NCBI RefSeq assembly: GCF_027596085.1
Contig: NC_072449.1
Location: 20,414,334-20,478,333 of the forward strand
Reading direction: 5' to 3'
From: Anoplopoma fimbria
Taxonomy: Eukaryota > Chordata > Actinopteri > Perciformes > Anoplopomatidae
DNA: 64,000 nt
A program made the translations under genes and the position numbers. Under the pieces are notes generated by a model. That model saw nothing but the letters and a program-made list of their open reading frames with translations, was not told where the DNA came from and searched no databases. This document shows positions 50,398 to 62,639 of this stretch, in pieces (position 1 is the first letter of the stretch; each line of letters starts with the position of its first letter).

Positions 50398-50729
50398 CAG
50401 TGGTTCTCAACCTTTTTTCAGTGATGTACCCCCTGTGAAATAATTTTTTCAGCCAAGTACCCCCTAACCAGCGCAAAGCATTTTTGGTTGAAAAAAAGAT
50501 GTAATCAGTGTCTGATTTATTAAACTGTCAACACTGAAGATTGCATTGTTGCATTGAATTCAGTTTATGAACTTACACTTATATTTTATTGAATATTTAT
50601 TAAATAACAATTTTTAAAGGATTTTTGAATGGATGCTAATTTAAATATATATTTTTTAAATCTCACGTACCCCCTGGAGTGCCTTCACGTACCCCCAGGG
50701 GTACACGTACCCCCATTTGAGAACCACTG
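50398..50729. mobile_element. non-autonomous hAT-type MITE with exact 8-bp target duplication
   Basis: The element begins CAGTGGTTCTCAACC and ends with the inverted TTGAGAACCACTG, giving 13 matching terminal bases. It is flanked on both sides by the identical 8-mer GTCTAAAT (50390-50397 and 50730-50737), as expected for hAT insertion. The 332-bp interior holds repeated GTACCCCC blocks and no transposase frame. This is complete and structurally clean. Confidence 0.93.
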
Positions 50730-50737
50730 GTCTAAAT

Positions 50738-51655
50738 AAGGCCCCTGTAGTAGAATGTATCAATCCTCCGTTTTTGAGCGCACCTGCATGGCAGCTCTCT
50801 GGATGCATTCACGTACTGTCGTAAAATTCTAAACTTAAAACGCACATTAACGATCATGTATAATATGCCTAGGCCCAGTGAAAGGAAACGTGGGAATACT
50901 TAACAGAAAGACTACCGAGGTGTGACTATTAATGGACAATTCAATAAATTTAGATTATTTTGTATAGTCCAAAATCACAAATTTCCCTCAGAGGGGTTTT
51001 ACAATCTGTACACATATGCACGAAATCCATATTGAATATGAGATGGTAAAATGTTTATTCACCTTTTTAATACTGATTTACACAATTTTGGTAATAAAAG
51101 ATGTTGGTGCTCTTTTAGAACTACCTGGAAACTAACTGAACTGAAGTCAGTTTGGGAATTAAGATAATTTCAGTTCAAGACCTATGGTGCAGGGTTTTTG
51201 TTTATGTTTTGATTAAATTAAACCACAGATGCTAGGAACTATATTGTTACAGCGGGCTGTGTTGGTGGGAAGGGCTCAACCTTATAATTTATTAAATTTC
51301 CGGGAAATAATATATTAATTGTGTGATCTCATTATGTTATCATTCAACAAGTGTAGGCTTATTCTTTTTAAAATATCACTTCAGTCCAATTTTGGAGTGT
51401 TTTTAAATGTTGTTTTAATGCATATATTATCAAAACACAATAAAATTGCCTTGCCTTACACATTTCTGTACACAGCACAAGCTAAAATTCAAAGTTTTTT
51501 CTAAGACATATAATAGGAATTTGGCCTAATGTGTTGTGGAGCAGTGTAACACAATTATAATATGGGTAATAATGTGTTCAACCATATATCACCAAGCCTT
51601 ATTTGTGGGAATTTTAAATGCCAAACTGATGGGGGAAAAATATTTTTCAGTGTTC
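50738..51655. other. intergenic upstream of ppm1l
   Basis: No gene, RNA or named repeat seen. Confidence 0.45.
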
Positions 51656-51689
51656 ATCTATAGCGGATCGACCACACTGCCGACTCGTT

Positions 51690-52233
51690 TGAGGGATATT
51701 ACGAGCTGCACCTGAAGGCACCACCCCTGTTTAGTCAGTCAGCAGCAAAGAGTCGCAGCCAGTGTGGCAGCTGGGAATGTGAGCGCTCCAGTACGGACCG
51801 CTATTTTCAGGACTGGGAACCGTAGCGGGGCTGGCCTGGAAGACACTCTGCGCATGGCTCTCATCTAGTCAGCTCACTTTCAAATCCAGACCGGCGACCT
51901 GCGATTTGTGTACCCGGGGAGGGGGAGAGAGTCGGGGGGGGGGGGGGGGTCTCTGACTGCATCGGATGGTCGGAGGACAGGCGGCGGTGTGTCACTGCGG
52001 GGCTGCATGCTAGAGGGGAACCAGCCGGAGCATCGTGTCTGATCCCCCGCTACTCTAACACCGTGCCTCCCGTGTGGTTAAAAACGCATTGAAGTGTCAC
52101 TGGTTTAGTGTAATCTGCGCCCGGTTAAATGTTTCACCGCCACCACACCGCTCACACCGACGACGATGGACTGAGATCTGCGGCGGGGGCGAGCGACACA
52201 CAACCTGCCGCGATTTTCCTGCATGTAAAATAA
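51690..52233 (+). promoter_or_regulatory. CpG-rich promoter and 5' UTR of ppm1l
   Basis: G/C content and CpG density rise sharply from ~51690 through the first coding exon, typical of a CpG-island promoter. It includes a (G)16 run at 51934-51949. The transcription start is not resolved. A frame open from 52074 into exon 1 begins with GTG rather than ATG and is not regarded as an upstream ORF. Confidence 0.6.
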
Positions 52234-52632
52234 ATGATAGAGGATACGATGACCCTGCTGTCTCTGTTAGGTCGGATCATGCGTTATTTTCTGCTCAGAC
52301 CGGAGACCCTGTTCCTGCTGTGCATCAGCCTGGCTCTGTGGAGTTACTTCTTCCACACGGACGAAGTGAAGACCATCGTCAAGTCCAGTCGGGATGCGGT
52401 CAAGATGGTCAAGGGGAAAGTGGCGGAGATGATGCAGAACGAGAGGTTCGGAGGGCTGGACGTCCTGGACGCGGAGTTCGCCAAGACCTGGGAGTTCAAG
52501 AGCCACAACGTGGCCGTGTACTCCATCCAGGGCCGGAGAGACCACATGGAGGACAGATTCGAGGTGCTCACCGACATCGTCAACAAGACTCACCCGTCTA
52601 TATTTGGGATTTTTGATGGCCACGGAGGAGAG
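52234..52632 (+). CDS. ppm1l: protein phosphatase, Mg2+/Mn2+ dependent 1L, exon 1 (partial gene)
   Basis: First coding exon, 133 residues, ending exactly at FDGHGGE before the donor GTGAGT (52633). This is where the vertebrate PPM1L exon 1 ends as I recall it. The N-terminus MIEDTMTLLSLLGRIMRYFL and the hydrophobic segment LFLLCISLALWSYFF (residues ~29-43) form the membrane anchor. The PP2C motifs SIQGRRDHMEDRFEV and PSIFGIFDGHGGE supply metal-binding acidic residues of the catalytic site. By family knowledge it is an ER-anchored PP2C that dephosphorylates TAK1/ASK1-type kinases and acts on ceramide transport factors and IRE1. The remaining exons lie beyond the window; none of the downstream PPM1L sequence was found before 64000. 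Confidence 0.96.
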
Positions 52633-52753
52633 GTGAGTGCTATGAAAATGAAAGTGGGGAAAAAAAAAATGTCGTCTTTGTCTGTCTCTGTGTCTCTCAC
52701 CCCCCCACCCCAGTCCACATTACTCTCTCACTCTCACATCTCTCCTGCAACTT

Positions 52754-52870
<117 letters not shown>

Positions 52871-55065
52871 GTACCCAAGGGCCCCAAACTGAGCTGCAGG
52901 GCCCCCAAAGTGTCTGGGCTAAGATGCCTCCAGTGATCCTCAAGTGTGTAGGCTATTTATCAGTGTTTTGATTTAGCCAATCTGGTTTGGTTTACTGTCA
53001 CAAGTGAGAATTTTTTTTTGGGCAAGCCTAAATTGTCCTTATTTGACTTTGAAAGGGCATTTTTAAGATAAAAGTATGATTAGGACAGCATCTATTTTTA
53101 GACAATATTATTTATTAGTAGCTTAAAGATATAAAATGCTCATCAAAAGTCACCAGAGTTGATAACGCCTGCTTATTTTGACCAGCGGCCACAATTGTAA
53201 CTCTTCAGAAGGGAAAGTTTGTGTCAGCTGATGAATGAGTGATCTGATAACTCCTTCATTGCATTAGATTAGATTAACATAATATTAAGGTGGGGAGTTG
53301 TGATTAAGTTGGAGAATCTTATCAAAAGCAAAAATGAGCTGTGGAGCCCCTGTTACAGTAACTCCCCATACATTTTAAACAATGTGTAAAAAAAAAAATT
53401 CTCTGCTGGACCTGGCCCTGGATTTGCTTTATGGCTAATTGATCAAACACAAATTAATTCAGGAATATGCATAATGAAGGTCTTCATTGAGGCACAAAGA
53501 CCCTTTTTAAAAAGCAGGGCCTCAAAGTCGAGTATTCAAGAAGGAGCAACTTTAAGTCCCTTAGTTGATATTGTGTGTTAGTGGTGCATAAACAAGTTTT
53601 CAGTTAATTTAAGTAATTGGCAACGCAGCCTTGGGCATTTGTCAAGCATTTGTGGATAGGTGGAGCAGGGGCCCATCCTCAGCTGTGCGTAGGATCCCAT
53701 AATATCTTGCTACAGCCCTGCACACACATTCACCCACACTTAATCTGTTCTCTTCCAAAAGGCAAGCTAACTGCATCTTCTCTATTTACAGCCTTTAAAT
53801 CATGCCAAAAATATCCATCTCTCATGTTTTTTTTGTTTTTTTTTGTTGGCCAAAACAACATTTTTAGGACGCAGATAGCACAGGCCCCATGGTCTAACAT
53901 GATTATAGCTGGAAGGAGGAGGATGAACTCAAACCGGTGGGCTTCAGAGGCTTATTTACAGATAGCTGAGCTCAATAACACCCAGTCAATATTTGTCTGC
54001 AACTGAAAAAATCTCCTTTCTTATTGATTTGGTGGTGCCATCTAATGTTGTTTTTTTGGACATGAATGTGGCAAAACAACTTATCAAAGCAGCACAAAAC
54101 CCTTAAAAAGAAAAACGTAAGTTAAAGGGACAAGGAGCATTTTAGATGACCGCACAGTTTGACGGGAACATAAAAACACTGTGTCATGGCATGCTATAAC
54201 CCTGCATTGTTTCTAAGGACGGTATTTATACGACAGAGCTGCATAGAAGAAAAAAAAAAACCCAATGATTGTAGGTGACAGAGTAAACCATCTTCCTCTG
54301 TCTCTCATCCTCTCATCTTTCTTTTATACTTCAGTTTGTGCATTAAACATTTTGTGATCAGCCTGTTCTGGTTTGCTGAGGAGCTCAATGCTGTTTTGTA
54401 GGTTTGACAGCGACTGTCTTCAGTTTGACTGCTGCGGTCGGATTGAAGCTGAACGATAACATGTTAAAAAAAGGCCCCCAAAGGCATAGAGGATTGCTGT
54501 TCTTTTAGGGGAAATTAAATTTAAGGCTGCGTTGCTGAGCGCTGCAGCTTTTGACCAAAAGTGGTCATTGGATTGTTTTTCCCTGCTGCCTTTTTTTTTT
54601 CTCGTGCTTCTTCTCTCTGTGGAGTTCCCTTTTTAGAGTCCAGTGATCTAACCTGTGAGAGCTGCTACAGCTACCACACACATGGTAAAGAGACCAGAAG
54701 AAATAAATAGTGAATAGAAGATATATGTTTGTATATCTGACAGAAAAAGGAGTGGGAGAGCATCTATGGTGAGAGTAAGAGCAAGAAGAGAAGGTTCAGA
54801 TTCGCCAATGTAGGCGAGGAGCTGCATGTCCGTGGGCAACAATTTGGTATGTTTTCATTCCCACGCCCTCTTTTGAAGTGTGTGAGATGGTTGCCAGACA
54901 GCAGCCTTCAGAAACAACTTCCTCTCTTTAGCGAATCTAGATTTATTTATTTTTTTGTTAGCCGGGGGGCATCAAATACAGCGGAGGGATCCTGTGTGGC
55001 CCAAGGCTACACTAGGAATACTGGCTGCCTCAGCTGGCTAATTAGTGAGGTGTCAGCCACTTCCA

Positions 55066-55068
<3 letters not shown>

Positions 55069-55151
<83 letters not shown>
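55069..55151 (+). repeat. (CA)n microsatellite, ~41 units
   Basis: Pure CA repeat in ppm1l intron 1. Confidence 0.98.
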
Positions 55152-55154
<3 letters not shown>

Positions 55155-56503
55155 TCATCCAAAGCATATACACAGTTATTAAATAAATGTGGGACTTGTT
55201 TCAACATCTCTAGCATTTTAGACTGCAACATCAACAGGTCTTTGCCACTGTTTACAAAGCCTGTAATGGACAGAAATGTATGAATGTACCAACTAATTAG
55301 AGATTCAACATGAACATCAAGGGAAGAGGTTGTGGATCCAAATGCAATTAGGTCTGCAACTAACTTTTTCCCCCCTACTAATTAATCTGAGTAGTCTCTC
55401 AAGTAATCAATTTATTGTTTTGTCCATCAAATGGTGAAAATGCATGTTGCAATTTCCGAAATCTCGATGTGAGATCTTCAGATTGCTAGTTTATTTTTCT
55501 TTCTGACCAACGGGCCAAAAGATATTCACTTTACTGTCACAGAAGACAAAAGAAAAGCAGCACATTCTCATAATTTTGAAGGTGGAAATGGGTAATGTTT
55601 GGCAAATTTCCTTTAAAATGTATGTATTTAATGTCATTTTCTGATAACCGTTTCTGATTGCATGCTTCAGCCGTTTGCTTTTGTGTTTAGACAAAGCATT
55701 TGCCTTCTTCCTTGTTACCCCATCCTATTTCACAGAGTTATTGTAAATGGAGGCTATAATTGGAATTTTTGCCAGCTAGGAATCTCAGCGCCTGACGTAA
55801 CCACTGTATCATTAGTACTGACTGGCAAAGCAATCACAACCTGTGAAAATGATGTATATATGGGATGTATAAAATCACTCTAAATGCATCTTTAATGATA
55901 GACCTTAGGTGCAGTTTTAGATGTGGTGAGCCTTTTTTTGGAAATGGGTTTATTTGATTTCTTGCCAAGAGATAGATTAAAAGACTTAAAGTATCAATCT
56001 CATGTCTGTGCATCCATCATAGAGCTGGAGCTGCATGAACTGATTAAACAAACAAGTTATAACAATTAGTAGGTGGTATGTATTTCCTCTTTTGATAGGC
56101 ATGCTAGCTATTTCCTCTGCTTCCTGCTTCAGGTCATTAGGCTAAAATAAAATAATCTCCAGCTGGCTCTAGCATGCGTACTTAGCATGCAAACATTAGA
56201 CTGGTATCGATCTACTCTTCTTTCCTCTCAAAATTTCAATCTACACCTAACAGTGTCAGTCTGCACACTGGTAACATGGTAGGGGGTGATTTGAATCCTG
56301 TGATACCAGGAAGTGAGTCCAGCATTTTGGATGATAGAGAGTTTATCAAGCCATTCAGCTTATTACAAGATAAACCTTCAGTCAATGCGAAATATAACAT
56401 ATGGAAATCTCCTTTTTTCCTTTCTCTGTCTCCACACCACTCTCACACACCAACCAAATACATTTTTCACGTGTTAAAATTAGTGTTTAATGTGAACACA
56501 TTC

Positions 56504-56544
56504 ATCGGCGGTGTCGTATTAGAATCTAATACGACACCGCCGAT
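56504..56544. repeat. perfect palindrome, 20-bp arms, 1-base centre
   Basis: Left arm ATCGGCGGTGTCGTATTAGA (56504-56523), centre A, and right arm 56525-56544 its exact reverse complement. First of three consecutive hairpins. Confidence 0.97.
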
Positions 56545-56556
56545 AAATAAAAATAA

Positions 56557-56583
56557 ATCCATATATCCGATAAATATATGGAT
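56557..56583. repeat. 10-bp-stem hairpin
   Basis: ATCCATATAT (56557-56566), 7-base loop CCGATAA, ATATATGGAT (56574-56583). It lies between the two larger palindromes. Confidence 0.9.
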
Positions 56584-56585
56584 CC

Positions 56586-56648
56586 GATAAATCCCCTCTC
56601 TGAGCCATCATCTAATAATTAGATGATGGCTCAGAGAGGGGATTTATC
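56586..56648. repeat. perfect palindrome, 31-bp arms, 1-base centre
   Basis: Left arm 56586-56616 starts GATAAATCCCCTCTCTGAGC and ends CATCTAAT. The centre is A at 56617. Right arm 56618-56648 is its exact reverse complement, ending GGGGATTTATC. Confidence 0.97.
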
Positions 56649-57559
56649 TGTTAAATGGAGATTGATTTTCAGTTGACACATGGGAATAACCTGCATGAAA
56701 GTGATAACCGTGGGCTCTCCATTCATACAACAGCAACATGCCCAATTTTATTTTTTTCCCCACACTGGCACGTATAGAGTCAACCGTACTCTGCTCCTCC
56801 TCGCCTCACTGTCAGGTTGTGGCTTCAGGCGATGCAAATGACCTTAACTGTTACTGTAGAGTACAGAGCAGACATCCACTACAAGGCTGTTTAACTTGAG
56901 TGCGGGGGTCTGTTTTGCCATCCTTTTTAGCTTTTGTTCTGTTGATTTCTTTTTCTATCACAGCTCACTCTTTTATGTAGTTTCGATCTGCGGCGTTTGT
57001 TTGTGAGTGGGCTGTGATAGATATATAGTTTCTTGCTGTGTAGGAGGCAGTTTTAGAGTGCAGAGTCAAGAAGTAGCAGAAAGCATTAAAACCACAGATC
57101 CTCTTAGTCTTTATTCAGCTCTCAGCTTGTCCTTTGTTCACCTTAAGGCTAAATAGCATTTCATCTTCAACTTCATTATTCATTTCTTGAAATGACGAGA
57201 CTTTTGAGAGCAACTGAAGCAGTGGTGCAGCATAGTCCCCCTTCTTAGCCACTTATCAATGAAGGACATTTCATAGTCAGAGAGGCTGCTGTCAGGGTTT
57301 TAGACATTTTAATGTGTCCATGTGCGTGTTCACTCCAGGAGCATTGGGTTTGTTACGTAGTTTAGATACTGAGCAGTTTAAATTCCTCCAGAGTTGGCTC
57401 TCACTAGAGAGATGAAAGAAAGACCCGGCATGTGACTAATTGCACTGTTGGCATTACAGGATTAGAGAGCAAACGAAGCGAGGGAGTGTGTGTAGACCAA
57501 GGGCAGCAGTGTGTGTGTTTGTGTTTGTGTGAGGGCATGAATATTTATGTTTGCACAGG

Positions 57560-57650
57560 AAGGTGCATCGCTTCTCCTTCATGGACGTAGAGGACTCGCA
57601 CGGAGATGACAGGAGCAGTTTGGTGTTGTCTGGTCTTCCAGGGAATGACA
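57560..57650 (+). other. orphan exon-like sequence in ppm1l intron 1
   Basis: Preceded by TTTGCACAG (acceptor-like) and followed by CACT/GTGAGG (donor-like, ~57656). The frame reads KVHRFSFMDVEDSHGDDR then SSLVLSGLPGNDNFT. It is more G/C-rich and coding-like than its surroundings. The protein is not recognised; it does not match the rest of PPM1L as I know it. It could be an alternative exon, a piece of another gene inside the intron, or chance. Confidence 0.3.
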
Positions 57651-60589
57651 ACTTCACTGTGAGGGACGGAAATGCCAAAAGCTTATCAGGACCAGGCACC
57701 TGCTTCATACTATTTCACATCACGTCTTCAATCAGAGCCCTAAGCAAGTTTATAAAATAGACTTATCAGGCACTCATTTAGAAAGAAACTAAATAAATTT
57801 TATGTTTAGAATTGTTAAAGCGGCTATAATCACTATTTTGATAGGGACAGTGGATCACGTGATTACTTGTATGTGAAAGGGCTTTCCGGTTGTGATGAAC
57901 TAAAAGATTTATCACCTGAATCTGCAGTTTCCAGCACCAACTACTGGTGAACATAGTGGAGCATGTAGCACCTAAAGAGACAGCTATTTCCCTCAGGTGC
58001 TGGTGGAGACCAAAACAGAGCTTAAAGGAGGGTGCATATAGACTTAAGTTCATCAGGTGGTCATAACGATGACTCCAAATGAAAGCTCATGTTGCCTCAT
58101 ATCTGCTGGATGTGTAAATAGGCAACAGTTTGCCAACAAGTTTGCCATATGTACTAAGAAGGTGATGGTTTGTCATGCTATGTGTTTACAACTTGTTTCT
58201 GCTGCCCCAATGTGACCTATAAATTAGTTATAAGACATAAAATCCCTCTGCTTATGTGGTTTTACCGGCCAGCTCATTTCCTTATATAAACCATGACCTG
58301 TATGACAGGCGGATTGCTCTGCAGAATGGTGGAGTAGGGCTTCAGTCGTACACTTAAGTGTCCTTGAGTAGGAATTAATTCATGCACTTTGACTGTACAG
58401 GGCAAAAAAGGAAGCATTAATCTAATTATGGATCAGCTAAATTGCTCATTACTTCTGCTTTCCCTCTGTACCCTCCTCTCTCAGTTGTGGCCAAAGCCGA
58501 TGCTCAACATTTCAGCCCTTCCTTGATGTCAAGTGAAGCATAGAAAGTGGAAAGCACACAGGACACAGGAGGTCATGTTCTGCTGGAAAATACTAGTGTA
58601 GCACAGAACAGACCACAGAGCTTGAGGACTCTGCTGAAAATCCTTCTGACCTTTCAGTAATTCGTCCCCAGTGGTGAGATTTGTTTTCCTTGTAGCAAAA
58701 GGAGCGACTGAAGAGTTTTGTCACAGAGTGAAACACGGCTAATAAATGAATGGAACTGTTGCTATTAAGCACCAGTCATCCTTTTCCATAAAATAAATGC
58801 CTAAAGAAATCGACTTAAATGATGTTTTGCCTCGTTGTGTCTTAGCATGAAAACACCATCTCCTCCCTAGAGCTAAGAGCATTTAGGAGGTTTAAGAGGC
58901 ATCTTTAAGATTTCAGTCCTGGTTGATTTAGAGTTTACATTTTAATGGAACCAATGGAATTGTTTATAGAGTAAAGCAGTTTGGACTTTTTTTTTTTTTT
59001 CTCTCTCTGTTCTTTATAATACTTTCATCAGCGGGTCAATCACTGTTGTGTTACCTTTTGGGCCATAGTGACTTTACAGACATTTATTTTAGTGAAAATC
59101 TTTGAGATTGACACTACAAGAGTAACACACACTTTGGGTTTGATAGGTGTTTGTGTCTGTGTGACGGGACTGTGTGTGTGTTTGCCAACAGCATGTAGCG
59201 GCAAGATAAGAGTACCTTCTTCGACCTCAGTGTGCCGGCCTTCCATTCTGGCAGCGACTTCTCAATAATTTAACGCCCTCTCTGTCAAACCCATCTGCTA
59301 AAACCCCCTGACTAAATATACACGCACCTCTAAGCAGAAGGAAGCCACAAGGTCATTATTCACACGCATCACATATCACTGTGTATGTGGAGTTTTATGT
59401 GAGGAGGTCTTGTGCGGAAAGTTGTTTGCAAAGTTGGAGCTTCATGGTGTTTAGCTTCTCTTTGTTCCCCTGCACTTCACCCACTCCTCTCCCAGTGGGG
59501 CTTGAAAGAGCTGACATGGTGCTGAAAGTTGGGTCTGGTAATGGAGCTGTTGTGTCGGGTTGCCAAATCCCCCAACTGTCACCCCACATCACCCTGATTT
59601 AGCTTTTCACGTATATTCTCCCCCATCCCTCCATATGCTCCTTTCTCTTCGGGGGTTGGCAGTGAATGAATAGGTCCACAAAAACGCCATCTCCAAGGCC
59701 ATGTCAACCTGCTGTCCCCCCAATAATAGCATCTCCCCAGCCCCCACTGTGTCCGCTTGCCTTGGCTGCTTGCCGCACTCAGTAGCCACTACCCCATGTG
59801 ATTTAGCTGCCAAGCATGCTGATTGTGTTGGAAGTGTAGGTTTAAAATCCGATTCTAGCTGTTGCAAAGCTACAAGTCTGGCTCTGAATGCATAATACAC
59901 GCCTACGGCGCTGTATTTGTCCAAAGCAGTGCTATTAGACTCTACAGTCTTATGTGTGTTTTTGGTCTGTAGCAGATTACCGGTCTCTAAATCAAATCAC
60001 ATGGCTGGAATTGACTGGGCTGCTTGGTCTAATCTACACTTTGTTTTGAATGGGGGACATTCTTCGTGTAGAAGGCAGTTATGTAAAATGCTGAAATGAA
60101 AGAATGCATGTTTTCTTCTTTCGAGTATCAGCCATAATTTTAAGCTGACTATAGGAGCTTAAGTCTGTTTGCCAGCGCCAGCTCCACAATTATTTGTTTG
60201 TCTGTGTGATTGAGAAAATAGATGAGTCAGTTGGAGTTTGCCTGCTCGCTGTCTTGGCAGTGAAGGACGGCAGGAGAAGAATGTTGGCAAGTCGCAGCTG
60301 CTCAGTTGGTGTGATTGTGTGAGCCTGGGCCGTGGTTTTTGTCAGGCTCACAGTTGTGGTTCTTCCTCACATCTCGCTGGCCAGATGGGCCTGTGGGTAG
60401 GGCAGGTGCATCCCGGTAAACTGAAACAGGCCCCCTGGTTGTGTTTGTTTGTCAATATCTCATATCACCATCCATGTCACCACGTTGGACATACCCTATT
60501 TCTATAAATTTTAAATTAAGTTCTCTCAGATAGAAAATGTAATGTTGCAGAAATTGTTTTCTTTTGTGACTTTTGCATTTATGTATAGT

Positions 60590-60825
60590 GCCTTGCTATT
60601 CCTTTGACCACTCAAAGCATTTTTTTTTTACAACACTGACACATTCAAACAGGCTCCACAGGATGTAATCTAATCATTCACACACACTCACACACCAATG
60701 GCAAAGCCTTTTGGAGCATTTTGGGGTTCAGTATCTTGTCCAAAGACGCTTTGACATGTGGATTTGATGATTTGAGGATTGCACTGCCAGTCTTTTTCGA
60801 TTAGTGGATGAAGCGTTAAAAAATG
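60590..60825 (-). mobile_element. diverged tRNA-type SINE copy
   Basis: Ordered blocks (CCACTCAAAGCATTT, CATTCACACACACTCACACA, TTTTGGGGTTCAGTATCTTG, CCAAAGACGCTTTGACATGT) match the body of a widespread fish repeat, also seen in part at 62490-62540. Too diverged to show A and B boxes. Confidence 0.45.
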
Positions 60826-62350
60826 TTCATTCTGGAGTTGATCTGCCACACACATGTGCTACACACTTCCAGACATCGATCCATCCAGACATCAGGAATG
60901 CAGCAGATATGAATGTTTGATATTTGCACATGGTTTCTATTCACTGTGAGCTTAAAAATCTTAATATACACTCTGTGCCAAACCAACTCTGAGCCAGGTT
61001 GTCTTTAATTTACACTGTAATGAAGGCTCACGGGATAAGAGAGCATCAGACTCCACAGCATGTCATTAATCTGTACTTGTGATTAAAATTGGGAGGTAGA
61101 GGGATCTTATGTGCATACAGATGTGTATGTGTGTGTTCTGCATGCATTCCTAGGCAGAGTATGTGTGATTGTTTGTATACATGGGTCTTGCTGGATCACT
61201 GCCATGCACTGTTGATTATGGCCCTTTGAGAGTTATGACCCTTGGAGCTCTTTCATCCTGTTGTTTTCCTCTGTGGTTCCCCCTTTTCTTTTTAAGGGCA
61301 TTTATTGAGAACGATGGTGTCGGGGCAATCCAACAATGGTGTGGCTTTCTGGTCAACCATCTGCTGTGTATGGGTTCAACAAAGTTGTTGGTTCTATGGA
61401 AAAAAACAGATGAGGTTGGAGAGAAAATGAAAAAATACAAAACAGGAAAGAGGGATAAAGTAGCAGATTGAGATTCATTTAAAAAACAGATTGCAGACGA
61501 AGCCCACATGTTCATCATGGTAACTGCAATAAATAAACATAATCTTCTACACTTAATCTTACAAATTCAAAATTGATTCCAATCTGGATATATCCGAACT
61601 TTTGTTTGTAATCCTGATCCATGTCAACAGTGGCTAAAGGCCACAACTAGCAAGCTGAGTGTAAACCCCTCACTTAGCCTATTACTGACTGGGACGTGGC
61701 TATCTGCTGGCTGCCAGAGCTTATTTTTTGAGGCCTCCGGAGGTATCGTTGGCCTCATTCAGAAAATCGGAAATGGGTTGTTCACATGCTAATGATCCCA
61801 GTGATGTAACTGCTTTCACACACATTGGCGCTAGGCATTTGCTGATATGAACATTTTTTCGTTCAGTAATCATCTTTGTGCTGTATCTCAATTCATACCA
61901 GTAGTTAATGCTAACATGGAATTAAAATATACAGTACAAATATGGCTGACAAGATGAATCACAATACATATTTTTAAAGAATTTGTAAAACACAAGTATA
62001 ACTCAATACCATTCATCGTACGGACAAGTTAAACCAACCAAAGAAAACGTTTTGGCCATTTAAAAATGAAAATGCACCTTTTGTAAAAACCAGGATTTCT
62101 AGTAGTAGAGCCCTAGAAGTAGATGTCCTTTGCAATGAAGTAAGTCAAACAGCATTGTAACTTACACTAAGACTGCAGCTAACAATCATTTTCATTACTG
62201 ATTAATTGCCAATTATTTTCCTGATTAACTGCTTCGCTATAAAATGTCAGAAAAACAATAAAAAATGGAAATGTCCATCCAAGATGACAAACTCACTTTG
62301 TTTTTTTTATTCGACCAAAACCCACAAATATTAATTATACTATCATATAA

Positions 62351-62639
62351 CATTACATTACATTACAGTCATTTAGCAGACGCTTTTATCCAGAGCGACT
62401 TACAATCAGTAGTATATTACATATCATTCACACACTGATGACAGGCTACCATGCAAGGTGCCACCATCAGACTCTAACTAACATTCATTCACATCCAGTC
62501 CACACCGATGGTGTCTTGCCCAAGGACACATCGACACATCGACTGCCGAAGCCGGGTATCGAACCACCGATCCTCTGATTGGAGAACTACCTTGCTCTCC
62601 ACTACGCCACATCCGCCCCAATCCGCCCCAATCCGCCCA
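62351..62639 (-). mobile_element. tRNA-derived SINE with L2-type 3' tail
   Basis: On the minus strand the 5' head carries A-box TGGCGTAGTGG (62609-62599) and B-box GGTTCGATACC (62565-62555), the spacing of a tRNA-like RNA polymerase III promoter. A central body follows. The 3' end TGTAAGTCGCTCTGGATAAA, AGCGTCTGCTAAATGACTG plus TAATG repeats is nearly identical to the L2 LINE tails elsewhere in the window. The 5' boundary shows three tandem ATCCGCCCCA-type units (62611-62639). Confidence 0.85.

Noticed and set aside
52074..52616. 180-codon plus-strand frame overlapping ppm1l exon 1
   Set aside because: It begins with GTG rather than ATG, lies in a G/C-rich region that suppresses stops, and overlaps the well-supported ppm1l frame.
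56276..56590. 104-codon frame ending within the palindrome cluster
   Set aside because: The C-terminal part is made of palindrome sequence and the rest resembles no known protein.
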